From Roseococcus sp. (GTDB lineage: Bacteria > Pseudomonadota > Alphaproteobacteria > Acetobacterales > Acetobacteraceae): 64,000 nt of DNA. The stretch is taken from the NCBI GenBank assembly GCA_026414745.1, contig JAOAIK010000010.1, positions 37,425 to 101,424 on the forward strand, in the 5' to 3' direction. Positions 11,209 through 19,710 of the stretch are shown piece after piece. The notes under the pieces were generated by a model. The model saw only the letters and a program-made list of their open reading frames with translations, did no database searches and was not told the DNA's origin. Numbering within the stretch: the first letter of the stretch is position 1; each line of letters opens with the position of its first letter. The position numbers were made by a program, and so were the translations under genes.

Positions 11209-11994
11209 ATGGAAGCCGAGAGCACCGAGGCCGCCATGCCCGCCACGCGCCGCGTGCGCCAGGTCGCCACCGACCGCCCCTGGGCCTGGCTCACCGCCGG
11301 CTGGCGCGACATGATGGCGAACAAGCCGATCAGCCTGGCCTATGGGGCGGCGCTCGTGCTGCTCGGCTGGCTGCTGACGCTGCTGATGTTCGAGTTCGAC
11401 ACGCCCTGGGCCATCCTTCCGGCGAGCGCAGGCTTCTTCATCATGGCGCCGATCCTCGCCACCGGGCTCTACGAGGTGAGTCGCCGCCGCGCCGCGGGCG
11501 AGGGGGTGACGCTGGCGGAGGCCATGCAGGGCTTCCGCCGCAACGGCGTGCAGATCGCGATGATGGGGGTGCTGCTGCTGGTGATCCACCTTTTCTGGAT
11601 CCGGATCGCGGGGCTGCTCTTCGCGCTCTTCTTCGGCGTGAACTTCGCGCCCTCGCTCGCCCAGCTCCCCATGGCCATGCTGCAGAGCGAGCAGTTCCTG
11701 CCTTTCCTCGTCGTCGGCACCGGCTTCGGCTTCGTGCTGGCGGCCGTCACCTTCGCGGCCAGCGCCGTCTCCATCCCGATGCTGCTCGACCGGCCGGAGG
11801 TGACCTTCCTCGAGGCGGTGACCGTCTCCATCCAGGCGGTGATGGAGAACTGGAAGGCGATGGCGCTCTGGGCCGGGCTGATCGTGGTGTTCACCGGGCT
11901 CGCGCTGGTTCCCTTCTATCTCGGGCTGGTCATCGCCATGCCGCTGATCGGGCACGCCACCTGGCACGCCTACAGGGACATCGTGCTGCGCTGA
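11209..11994 (+). CDS. DUF2189 domain-containing integral membrane protein
   Basis: A 261-residue polytopic membrane protein with about six helices and the DUF2189 layout: an N-terminal cytoplasmic segment with [13 protein letters not shown], helices near 45-90, a paired helix region 115-150, and the C-terminal [25 protein letters not shown] block typical of the family. The function is unknown. ATG 11209 follows GAGGAGG. It is divergent from ccoN and shares the low-oxygen box with it, so it may belong to the microaerobic regulon. Confidence 0.85.
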   Translation: MEAESTEAAMPATRRVRQVATDRPWAWLTAGWRDMMANKPISLAYGAALVLLGWLLTLLMFEFDTPWAILPASAGFFIMAPILATGLYEVSRRRAAGEGVTLAEAMQGFRRNGVQIAMMGVLLLVIHLFWIRIAGLLFALFFGVNFAPSLAQLPMAMLQSEQFLPFLVVGTGFGFVLAAVTFAASAVSIPMLLDRPEVTFLEAVTVSIQAVMENWKAMALWAGLIVVFTGLALVPFYLGLVIAMPLIGHATWHAYRDIVLR

Positions 11995-12004
11995 GCGGCC
12001 CGTT

Positions 12005-12031
12005 CCTCCTCGTCCTCCTCGTCCTCCTCTT
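12005..12031. repeat. Short tandem repeat, 9 bp x 3
   Basis: Two exact copies of CCTCCTCGT and a third copy with one change follow directly after the DUF2189 stop codon. No gene is disrupted. It may be replication slippage in a non-coding stretch. Confidence 0.6.
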
Positions 12032-12130
12032 CCGCGGTTCCGCCTGGAAAGCGGCGTCCGCTTCTGGCACACTCGCCATCATGAAAGCCGCGCGCCGGGC
12101 GCGAGCGGGATGATCGGGCGAGTGGTCGAG

Positions 12131-13186
12131 ATGCGAAGCCGGTTTCCGAGATCGCCCTGGAGTCTTCTCGCAATCCTGTGCCTCCTCGGCGTCCCCGCGC
12201 GGGCGCAGGAGACCGTCCATCTCCGGATCCTCGGCGGGCTCGCCAATGTCAGCCAGTATGTGCGCTTCGAACAGCCCTTCTGGGAGCGCCGAATCCGGGA
12301 GTTGAGCGGCGGGCGGCTGACGGCCGAGATCATGTCCTTCGACGCGGCCGGGCTGCGCCCCTCGGAAGTCCTGCCCCTCATGCGCCTCGGCGTGGCGCCC
12401 TTCGCCAATGTGCTCCTGGCCGCCGCCGCCGGGGAGGATCCGGAGATCAACATCGCTGACCTGCCGACCCTGAACCCCGACATCGCCAGCCTGCGGCAGA
12501 ACGTGGCGCGGGTTCGTCCCTTCGTGGCGCAGCTCTTGCGGGACCGATACGATGTCGAACTGCTCGCGATCTACACCTACCCCGCGCAGGTGATCTTCTG
12601 CCGCCGCGCCTTCTCGGGCCTGTCCGACCTTGCGGGCCGGCGCGTCCGCACCTCCTCCGTCGCGCAGTCCGAGGTGGTGGAGGCCCTCGGCGCGAGGCCC
12701 GTGGTCATCCCCTTCGCCGAGATCGTTCCCGCCATCCGCGCCGGGGTCGTCGAGTGCGCGATCACCGGAACGCTGTCGGGGAACGCCATCGGGCTGCACG
12801 AGGTGACGACGCATGTCCACGCGCTGGCGATCTCCTGGGGCCTCTCGGCCTTCGGCGCGAGCCGGGGCGCTTGGGAGACGCTGAGCGAGGCCGACCGTGC
12901 GCTGCTGCGCTCCGCGCTCGCGGATCTCGAGCGCGAGATCTGGGAGGGGGCGGAGCGAGAGACCGGCGAGGGGCTCGCCTGCAACACGGGTCAGTCGGGC
13001 TGCAGCTCCGGACGGCCGGGGCGGATGACGCTGGTGCCCGTCTCCCGTGCGGACGCGGCCCTGCGCGAGCGGCTGCTGCGCGAGACGGTGCTGCCTCGCT
13101 GGATCGCGCGCTGCGGGCCCGACTGCGCGCAATTGTGGAACGACCTGCTCGCCCCTCTGACCGGGGTGCGGGCGAGGGCGTCCTGA
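12131..13186 (+). CDS. Orphan TRAP-type solute-binding protein (DctP family)
   Basis: A ~351-residue periplasmic binding protein of the DctP family, which normally delivers organic acids to a DctQM permease. The N-terminus has basic residues, a hydrophobic stretch (SLLAILCLLG) and a cleavage site near ARAQ. The core contains the family pattern FEQPFWERRI near the start, then DLAGRRVRT and the PFAEIVPAIRAGVVECAI region that places a carboxylate-binding site. Four cysteines near the C-terminus (CNTGQSGC, CGPDC) could form disulfides. ATG 12131 gives the cleanest signal peptide; ATG 12110 is possible. No dctQ or dctM is nearby. The stop overlaps the start of a sensor kinase by one base, which suggests it senses rather than transports. 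Confidence 0.75.
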   Translation: MRSRFPRSPWSLLAILCLLGVPARAQETVHLRILGGLANVSQYVRFEQPFWERRIRELSGGRLTAEIMSFDAAGLRPSEVLPLMRLGVAPFANVLLAAAAGEDPEINIADLPTLNPDIASLRQNVARVRPFVAQLLRDRYDVELLAIYTYPAQVIFCRRAFSGLSDLAGRRVRTSSVAQSEVVEALGARPVVIPFAEIVPAIRAGVVECAITGTLSGNAIGLHEVTTHVHALAISWGLSAFGASRGAWETLSEADRALLRSALADLEREIWEGAERETGEGLACNTGQSGCSSGRPGRMTLVPVSRADAALRERLLRETVLPRWIARCGPDCAQLWNDLLAPLTGVRARAS

Positions 13187-15972
13187 TGCGCAGCGGCGGG
13201 CTCCTGCGCCTCGCCGTCATCGCCGCCGCGTCGGCGATCCTGCTCGCCCAGGGCCTTGCCACGGCGCTGCTGCTCGAGCGGTCGCATCGCGCCGCGCTGG
13301 AGCAGGCGGGCGAGACGGTGGCGCGCGTCGGCCGGTCGGTCGAGGCGGCGATCAACCGCAACCTGCTGCAGGTGGACTCCATGCTGCTCGGCTTGCCGGT
13401 GCTGCTGCAGCCGGTGGTCCACGAGGGGCGGCTGGACGGCAACGCCGCGAGCCTGCTGCTGCGCGAACTCTCCAACCAGAACTTCACCTTCCGCGACGTG
13501 CTGCTGGTGGGGGCGGACAACTTGCCGGTGGCGACGGCGCTGACCGTCTCGCGGCGCCGGCCGCTGCCGCTGCCGCTCGGCGCGGCTTATGCCGAGAGCG
13601 GCGTGCCCGGGGGGGTCCTGCGCATCGGCGGCCCCGTCCGCAACCCGATGACGGGCGAATGGGCGGTCTTCTTCGCCCGTCCGGTGACGCTGCGCGGTGT
13701 CGGGCCGCTGACCGCGGTGGCGGAACTCCCTGTATCGGGGCTGAGCGGGCTGCTGGCCGCCGGGGGCGAGCCGCCGGGGCTGCGCGTCACGCTCGAACTG
13801 CGCGACGGCACGCTGCTCGCCTCGCTGCCGCATGACGAGGGGCGGATCGGGACCCGGCTGCCCCGGGGCGGCAGCCCCTCGCACACCGAGGTGTCGCGTT
13901 TCGACGGGCAGCCCGTGCTCGGCATCGAGCGCCGCACCCTCTATCCGGCCATGGTGGTGGTGGTGACGATGGACCGGACCGCCGCCCTGGCGGGATGGCG
14001 GGCGGAGCTGACCCGCTCGATCCTCGCCTCGCTGGGCCTTGGCGCCCTGGTGGTGGCGCTGGCGGCGCTGCTGCTTCTCTCGCTGCGCCAGCGCGCCCGC
14101 GTCGAGGAGGAGCGCCAGCGCTGGCGCGCGCGCCTGGAAAGCGCGCTCGAGAGCATGAACGACGGCTTCGTGATGTTCGACGCCGAGGACCGCCTGGTGA
14201 TCTGCAACCAGCGCTACAAGGAGCTTTATGCGGCCTCCGCCCCCTACATCGTCGAGGGCGCCCATTTCGACGACATCATCCGCGGCGGTATCCGCAACGG
14301 CCAGTACCCCCAGTTCCGCGGCGACGAGGACCAGTTCATCCGCGACCTCAAGGCCTGGCGCCGCTCCAACGGCCCGCCCATCGAGCGGCTGCTGCCGGAC
14401 GGACGGTGGGTGCTCATCACGGAGCGGCCGATGCCGGATGGCGGGACGGTGGGCATCCGCACCGACATCACGGCGCTCAAGCGCGCCATGGAAGAGCTCG
14501 AGCAGGCGGCGGAAGCCAAGACCATGTTCCTGGCGCGCATGTCGCACGAGCTGCGCACGCCGATGAACGCGATCCTGGGATTTGCGCAGCTTCTGCTCTC
14601 CGGGGGGGATCTGAGCCCGACGCAGCAGGAACAGCTGCGTCTCCTGGAAGAGGCGGGCCGCCACCTGCGCGAACTGGTGAACGGCCTTCTCGACCTTGCC
14701 AAGATCGACGCCGGCAAGCTCGAGCTCGATCTCGCGCCGACGCCTCTGGCCTCGCTGCTGGCCGGCTGCATCGGCTTCCTGGGACCCGAGGCGCAGCGCA
14801 AGGGCGTGGACCTGCGGCTGGATGCGGCCGAGGGGCTGCCCGAGGCGGTCGAGGCGGATGCCACCCGGCTGCGGCAGATGGTGCTGAACCTGCTCTCGAA
14901 CGCCGTGAAGTTCACGCCGCGGGGCGGAGAGGTGGTGCTGCGGATCCTCCCCCTGGCCGGCGAGGGAATCCGGATCGAGGTGAAGGATAGCGGGCCGGGC
15001 GTCCCTGAGGCCAAGCGCCACCTCCTGTTCCAGGATTTCACGCAGCTCGGCCGCGTCGGCGATCCGGAGAGCCCGGGAACCGGGCTCGGGCTCGCGATCA
15101 CCGCGCGGCTCGTCGCGTTGATGAGGGGGCGGATCGGCGTGGACAGCGAGGCAGGCAGGGGCGCCAGCTTCTGGATCGAGCTCCCGGTGCGGCCGGCGGC
15201 GGTCGCGCCGGCGGCGCCTGCGGCGCTGCCCGCGCTTCGTCCTCTGCGGGTGCTGGTGGCGGACGACATCAGCGCCAACCGTGTGCTGATGCGGGCCCTG
15301 CTCAGTGCCGCCGGGCACGAGGTGACTCTCGCCGGCGACGGTCAGGAGGCGCTGGCTCTGGCGAGCGGCGGCGCCTTCGACGCCGTTCTGATGGATGTGC
15401 GCATGCCCGGCATGGACGGGTTGGAGGCCACCCGGCGCATTCGCGCCCTTCCGGGGGAGGCGGGCCGGGTTCCGGTCATCGCCGTCACGGCCTCCGCCTT
15501 GCCGGAGGAGGTGGCCGAATGCAGGGCCGCCGGGATGGACGCGCATATCGCCAAGCCGGTGGACCGCGAGGCGCTCCTTTCCCTGCTCGCGCGGCTGTGC
15601 GCGGACAGAGCGCCTGCCGCGCGCGAGGAGGCTCCGGGCGGGGCGCTCCTGTCGGAGCTCGGCGCCGCCGGCCCCTCCGTCCTGAGGGAATTCCTGGAGG
15701 AACTGGAGGAGGTGGCGGCGGAGATCGCCGCACCGGCGGTGGAGGAGGATGCCGGCACGCTGCGCGCGCTGCTCCACCGCGGGCTGGGCGCGAGTGCGAC
15801 GCTCGGCGCGGAGACCCTGCGCGCCCTTTTCGAGGACGCGTCGCGGCAGGTTCGCGAGGGCGGCCCTTCGCCGGGTGTCCTCGCGCATCTGCGGGCGCGG
15901 CTGGGCGCCGAGATGCCGGCACTGCGCGAGCGGCTGCGCGCCACGGGAGGGGCGTGCACACCAGCGGCCTGA
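13186..15972 (+). CDS. Hybrid sensor histidine kinase with PAS and receiver domains
   Basis: A 928-residue membrane kinase. Layout: membrane helix at about 8-30, a periplasmic Cache-like sensor domain (~31-275), a second helix (~280-303), a PAS domain (~318-435, DGFVMFDAEDRLVICNQRYK), a HisKA dimerisation domain with phospho-accepting His454 in MSHELRTPMN, an ATPase domain with NAVKF, DSGPG and GTGLGLAI, and a receiver domain (~688-800) with phospho-accepting Asp737 in LMDVRMPGMDG. The last ~120 residues are helical but have no recognisable Hpt histidine motif, so the downstream partner is not encoded here. Its ATG overlaps the stop of the TRAP-type binding protein (TGATG). The signal is plausibly the ligand of that protein. 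Confidence 0.9.
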   Translation: MRSGGLLRLAVIAAASAILLAQGLATALLLERSHRAALEQAGETVARVGRSVEAAINRNLLQVDSMLLGLPVLLQPVVHEGRLDGNAASLLLRELSNQNFTFRDVLLVGADNLPVATALTVSRRRPLPLPLGAAYAESGVPGGVLRIGGPVRNPMTGEWAVFFARPVTLRGVGPLTAVAELPVSGLSGLLAAGGEPPGLRVTLELRDGTLLASLPHDEGRIGTRLPRGGSPSHTEVSRFDGQPVLGIERRTLYPAMVVVVTMDRTAALAGWRAELTRSILASLGLGALVVALAALLLLSLRQRARVEEERQRWRARLESALESMNDGFVMFDAEDRLVICNQRYKELYAASAPYIVEGAHFDDIIRGGIRNGQYPQFRGDEDQFIRDLKAWRRSNGPPIERLLPDGRWVLITERPMPDGGTVGIRTDITALKRAMEELEQAAEAKTMFLARMSHELRTPMNAILGFAQLLLSGGDLSPTQQEQLRLLEEAGRHLRELVNGLLDLAKIDAGKLELDLAPTPLASLLAGCIGFLGPEAQRKGVDLRLDAAEGLPEAVEADATRLRQMVLNLLSNAVKFTPRGGEVVLRILPLAGEGIRIEVKDSGPGVPEAKRHLLFQDFTQLGRVGDPESPGTGLGLAITARLVALMRGRIGVDSEAGRGASFWIELPVRPAAVAPAAPAALPALRPLRVLVADDISANRVLMRALLSAAGHEVTLAGDGQEALALASGGAFDAVLMDVRMPGMDGLEATRRIRALPGEAGRVPVIAVTASALPEEVAECRAAGMDAHIAKPVDREALLSLLARLCADRAPAAREEAPGGALLSELGAAGPSVLREFLEELEEVAAEIAAPAVEEDAGTLRALLHRGLGASATLGAETLRALFEDASRQVREGGPSPGVLAHLRARLGAEMPALRERLRATGGACTPAA

Positions 15973-15979
15973 GGGAGCG

Positions 15980-17572
15980 CTACCAGAGGTAATCGAAGCC
16001 CGGCCCCTGGGGCAGGGAGAGGAACTCGCTCGCCGGGGTGAGATTCGAAAGCACCGTCGCCATGAAAGCGGGGCGCATGTCCTGCCCCGATTGAGCCATG
16101 GAGGACCAGGCGTCCAGGGCGGCGCTGTTCAAGGTGCCGCCCGCCGCCTCCTGGAAGAAGCCGGCGAAGAATTGCGACTGGCTCATATGCCCCCAGCGGG
16201 CCTGGAACTGCGGCGTCTTCACGACCTCCGCCGCCAGGGCCTGGAGGTTGAACATGCCGATGCCGAGACCCCATTGCCAACCGAGCGACCAGGCCCCGAA
16301 CTCCAGCCCCATGCCCACTTTGCCGAGGGCCCCCAGGATCTCCATGTGCTGGCGCGGGACGTAGAAGCCCTGTTCCGCGCGAGTCTCGAATTCCGGAAGG
16401 CTGCGCCGCCACTCCACGATGTCGAGGATGAACTGCTCGCGCGTGACCATGCCCTGCTGGATCCGCGAGGCGTGCCAAGTGACCGCGTCCTGCCCGATGT
16501 CCCAGGAGACGGCGTTCGAATAGATGCTGCGGACGAAGTCCGCCGCGCTCATGGTCTTGTAGGCTTTGCCCTGGGGGTAATGCGTCATGATGGCGTCGAC
16601 GAAATCCTTCGCGGTGGCGCCATGGACGCGCATGGCGGTCACCACTGAGCCCATCATGCGGGCCGAGGGCGTGACGTTCAGCATGGTCTCCCAGATCAAC
16701 CAGGCCGTCGCCGCCTCGCCGCCCTTGCGGAAATCCATGTAGCCCGAGCCAAGGTCGAGGATGACCGGCGCCTCGAACCACACCGCCTTCCCGTCATCGC
16801 GCGTCACGCCGACGAGGCCATCCTGCTTGCGGATGGAGGCGATGTCCCAGGCCGGCACGAAGCTGGAGACCACGCCGGGACTGGCCCAGGAGAACCCGTG
16901 CTTGGTCTGGCCGGGCACCAGGTAGTCGATCGGCTCGCGGCTGACGCCGGGCTTCGGCAGAACATCGAAGGTGAGAGTGAAGGCGCTGGACTGCGTGCCG
17001 TCGGAGACAGTGACGGTGATGCTGCGCTCGCGCCCATCGGCGAGGCTGAGGGAGACCCCCTGCTTCAGCCGCAGGACATTGCCCACGACCTCGAACTGCC
17101 AGGCGTCCTGCTCGTCCAGGAGGAAGGTGAAGCCGGAGGCGGTGTCGGGATCGCCCACCGCGAGGGTGCCGATCACGGCGCCGGGCGTGTCCGCGCGCAC
17201 CTGCCCTCCGGTCTGGAACGCGAGTGTCTGCGGCGGGGTGTCGTCGATGTCGACCACTGTGACGAGGAAGCCGCGGTCGCTCACGGCCTGGGTGCCGTCC
17301 GTCATGTAGAAACGCAGCCGCAGGTCGAGCACCATGGAAATGCCCATGGACTTGAACCACTCGGCGTCGATCCGCGCGGAGGGCAGGATGGTGATCATGC
17401 CGTTGGCGCGGTTGAGCATGGCATCGAAGAAATTGCCGGCGAAACCGTCTACCTCGAGAAAGAGGACCTCGTTCGGGTTGCTGAGGAGCCGCAGACCGCC
17501 CGCCCACTCCCAAGGCGCCGTGTTTTCGACGATGCTGGGGGGCAGGCTCCCCATCACGCTCAGGGTTCGCAT
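15980..17572 (-). CDS. Secreted cadherin-repeat and DUF4214-like protein
   Basis: A 530-residue protein of extracellular type. It has no N-terminal signal peptide. Residues ~90-205 contain a cadherin-like repeat (AVIGTLAVGDPDTASGFTF, LSLADGRERSITVTVSDG). Further on, a segment around FVRSIYSNAVSWDIGQD and REQFILDIVEW resembles the DUF4214 repeat found in type I-secreted RTX and phycobilisome-linker-like proteins, and a second possible copy lies near the C-terminus (MSQSQFFAGFFQEA). No GGXGXD calcium repeats were seen. Type I secretion is therefore only a guess, and no exporter is adjacent. Base composition looks less GC-rich than the neighbours, as in acquired surface-protein genes. GGGAG precedes the start. 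It converges on the sensor kinase with a 7-bp gap. Confidence 0.6.
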   Translation of the reverse strand: MRTLSVMGSLPPSIVENTAPWEWAGGLRLLSNPNEVLFLEVDGFAGNFFDAMLNRANGMITILPSARIDAEWFKSMGISMVLDLRLRFYMTDGTQAVSDRGFLVTVVDIDDTPPQTLAFQTGGQVRADTPGAVIGTLAVGDPDTASGFTFLLDEQDAWQFEVVGNVLRLKQGVSLSLADGRERSITVTVSDGTQSSAFTLTFDVLPKPGVSREPIDYLVPGQTKHGFSWASPGVVSSFVPAWDIASIRKQDGLVGVTRDDGKAVWFEAPVILDLGSGYMDFRKGGEAATAWLIWETMLNVTPSARMMGSVVTAMRVHGATAKDFVDAIMTHYPQGKAYKTMSAADFVRSIYSNAVSWDIGQDAVTWHASRIQQGMVTREQFILDIVEWRRSLPEFETRAEQGFYVPRQHMEILGALGKVGMGLEFGAWSLGWQWGLGIGMFNLQALAAEVVKTPQFQARWGHMSQSQFFAGFFQEAAGGTLNSAALDAWSSMAQSGQDMRPAFMATVLSNLTPASEFLSLPQGPGFDYLW

Positions 17573-17640
17573 TTTGCGCTCCCGACCTGGTTGACCTCGG
17601 GTGCCTTCTCCCCGGCCGACCTGAAGGAAGCGTTAAGGCC

Positions 17641-18372
17641 TCAGAGGGCGAGCCTGGCGGCGAGCGTCGTGAGAACCGCGGCGTTCACAAGGAACAGGAT
17701 GGCGCCGGCCGCGGGCGCCGCATTGCCCAGCAGCTGGCGCAAGCCTCGCCCGAAGAAGGCGAGGACAACGAGGGCGGGCATGGTGCCCGCCACGAAGGCG
17801 ATCATGGCGAGCGTCCCGGCGAGCGCGCTGCCTGAGGAGGCGGCCCCCGCCAAGGCACCGTAGAGCAGCCCGCAGGGCAGGGCCGAGAGGAGCAGCCCGA
17901 GCCGGAGACCGCGCCAGCCCGTCGGCGCGGCCAGCAGCGGCCCGAGCCGTCTGTCCAGCGCACGCGCCACTGGCGGCGAGGGAAGCCTGGGGAGCCACGC
18001 CGCGAACCGCGCCGAGGCCTGCGCCAGCATCAACAGCGCCGCGAGCAGGAGAAGCACAGCGGCGAGCATTCTCACCCCGCTCGCCTGGGCGAGAAGTGCG
18101 CCCGCCCCGCCCGCCACCCCTCCCAGCAGCCCGTAGCCGATCGCCCTGCCAGCATGATAGGGCAGCAGGGCCGCGCCGCGGAGCCGTCGCCACATGCCCG
18201 CTCCCAGAGCTTCGGGGGCGATGGCGGCGGTCTGGGAGAGCACGAAGGGCCCGCACATCCCGGCGCAGTGGGTCAATCCACCGCCGAGACCGGCCAGGAA
18301 CAGCGCCGCCATCAGAGCCGGCAGGCCGCCGGGGCCGAGGGCCGCCAGATCATGAAGACATTCGCCCCACAT
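17641..18372 (-). CDS. TauE/SafE (UreH/COG2836-type) membrane protein
   Basis: A 243-residue membrane protein with about six helices. The first helix carries GGLTHCAGMCGP, the Cys-X3-Cys signature of the COG2836 branch of the TauE/SafE-DsbD superfamily, whose members are implicated in cytochrome or copper-protein maturation as well as anion export. A second conserved block is LLLSALPCGLLYGAL. It is divergent from pstS with a 207-bp intergenic region. It may serve the cbb3 oxidase 7 kb away, since COG2836 genes often sit beside ccoGHIS, but it is not in that operon here. Confidence 0.75.
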   Translation of the reverse strand: MWGECLHDLAALGPGGLPALMAALFLAGLGGGLTHCAGMCGPFVLSQTAAIAPEALGAGMWRRLRGAALLPYHAGRAIGYGLLGGVAGGAGALLAQASGVRMLAAVLLLLAALLMLAQASARFAAWLPRLPSPPVARALDRRLGPLLAAPTGWRGLRLGLLLSALPCGLLYGALAGAASSGSALAGTLAMIAFVAGTMPALVVLAFFGRGLRQLLGNAAPAAGAILFLVNAAVLTTLAARLAL

Positions 18373-18459
18373 GGAGTGACATGTGCGGCGCGCCTCTTCC
18401 GCCCGCCTTGCGACGGATCAATTGCTCAGGATGGCCTCCAACAAGTTGCCGAGAGGTAT

Positions 18460-18477
18460 ATGTCATTCAAGCTTCAC
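18460..18477 (+). promoter_or_regulatory. Candidate Pho box upstream of pstS
   Basis: ATGTCAT-TCAA-GCTTCAC matches the PhoB box CTGTCAT-N4-CTGTCAC at 6 of 7 positions in the first half and 4 of 7 in the second, with correct spacing. It lies about 100 bp upstream of the pstS start, in an AT-richer patch of the intergenic region. PhoB itself is encoded at the end of the operon, so autoregulation would be expected. Confidence 0.5.
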
Positions 18478-18579
18478 AAAAATGAAATACCGTGGTCTTT
18501 CGACGCCTCTACCTGCGCGGCGTCCGCTCGCTGCCCTGGGTGGATGCCAGGCAGTGGGCCTCGTTGCACGGAGTCGCCA

Positions 18580-19647
18580 GTGAATCGTCGTTCCCTTTTC
18601 GCCCTCGCCGCCTCCGGCGTGGCCGCCCCCGCCCTGCTGCGCCCCGCCCTGGCCCAGCAGGCGCAGATCACCGGGGCCGGGGCCACCTTCCCGCGCCCCC
18701 TCTATGACCGCTGGAGCGCGGCGGCGCGCGATGCGATCGGCGTCTCCCTCAACTATCAGTCCATCGGCTCGGGCGGGGGTATCAACCAGATCACGGCCCG
18801 GACGGTCGATTTCGGCGCTTCCGACGCCCCCCTCACTTCTGCCCAGCTCACCGAACGCAGCCTTCTGCAGTTCCCGACCGTGATGGGTTCCGTCGTGCTG
18901 TCGGTGAACATTCCCGGCGTGGCCGACAACGCCCTGCGCCTGACGCCCGAGTTGATCATCGAGATCTTCTTCGGCCGCGTGCAGTTCTGGAACGATCCGC
19001 GACTGGTCGAACTCAACCGCGACCTGCGTCTGCCGCGCCTGCCCGTGTCGGTCGGCTACCGTGCGGACGGGTCGGGCACGACCTGGGTGTGGACGACGTA
19101 TCTGTCGCGCATCTCGGAGGAGTGGCGCAACGGCCCGGGCGCCGGCACCTCCGTGCGCTGGCCCTTCGGCAACGGCGCTCGCGGCAATGAAGGCGTGTCC
19201 AACATCATCCGGAACACGCCGGGCGCCATCGGCTACATCGAGAACGCCTACGCGGTGGTGAACCGCATGATCACCACCCAGATCCGCAACAAGGCGGGCC
19301 AGTTCGTCCGCCCGGTGCCCGAGACCTTCCTCGCCACCGCCGCCGCGGCCGACTGGACGGCGCCCAACTTCGCGCCTGACACCATCGACCTTGCGCTGCC
19401 CAATGTGTGGCCCGCCACCTCGCCCACCTACATCCTCCTGCCCACCAATCCGGTGGCGGACCGGGTGGCCGGGAGCCGGAACACCATGCGCTTCTTCGAC
19501 TGGGCCTTCCGCCACGGGTCGCAGATCGCCTCCAGCCTCGAGTACATCCCGCTGCCCAGTTCGGCGCATGATCTGATCCGCGCCGCCTGGGCGCGCTCGG
19601 TGCGCGACCCCTCGGGCAACCCCATCTGGACGCCCTCGGCGGCCTGA
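18580..19647 (+). CDS. pstS: Phosphate ABC transporter substrate-binding protein PstS
   Basis: A 355-residue periplasmic phosphate-binding protein. It has a signal peptide with an AQQAQ cleavage region at about 25. Conserved phosphate-site blocks follow: GAGATFPRPLYDRW, SIGSGGGINQI, DFGASDAPL, YRADGSGTTWVWTTYL and the late PTYILLPTNP. The start is a GTG at 18580 preceded by GGAG; the longer open frame upstream crosses the promoter region. First gene of pstSCAB-phoU-phoB, induced under phosphate starvation in known systems. Confidence 0.95.
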   Translation: MNRRSLFALAASGVAAPALLRPALAQQAQITGAGATFPRPLYDRWSAAARDAIGVSLNYQSIGSGGGINQITARTVDFGASDAPLTSAQLTERSLLQFPTVMGSVVLSVNIPGVADNALRLTPELIIEIFFGRVQFWNDPRLVELNRDLRLPRLPVSVGYRADGSGTTWVWTTYLSRISEEWRNGPGAGTSVRWPFGNGARGNEGVSNIIRNTPGAIGYIENAYAVVNRMITTQIRNKAGQFVRPVPETFLATAAAADWTAPNFAPDTIDLALPNVWPATSPTYILLPTNPVADRVAGSRNTMRFFDWAFRHGSQIASSLEYIPLPSSAHDLIRAAWARSVRDPSGNPIWTPSAA

Positions 19648-19656
19648 GTTCCATCC

Positions 19657-19682
19657 GGAGGGGGCGCAGCCGCGCCCCCTCC
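19657..19682 (+). terminator. Intercistronic hairpin between pstS and pstC
   Basis: A perfect 11-bp inverted repeat (GGAGGGGGCGC and its complement) around a 4-base AGCC loop starts ten bases after the pstS stop. There is no T-run, so it is more likely an attenuator or 3'-end stabiliser that gives pstS mRNA in excess over the permease genes than a full terminator. Confidence 0.7.
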
Positions 19683-19710
19683 GCCCGTTCCGTGGCTTCT
19701 GCGAGGTTCC

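Noticed and set aside
11930..13132. A minus-strand frame opposite the TRAP-type binding protein
   Set aside because: Antisense to a gene with a signal peptide and family motifs; no motif of its own. Related minus-strand frames show an acidic run only because of the CCTCCTCGT repeat.
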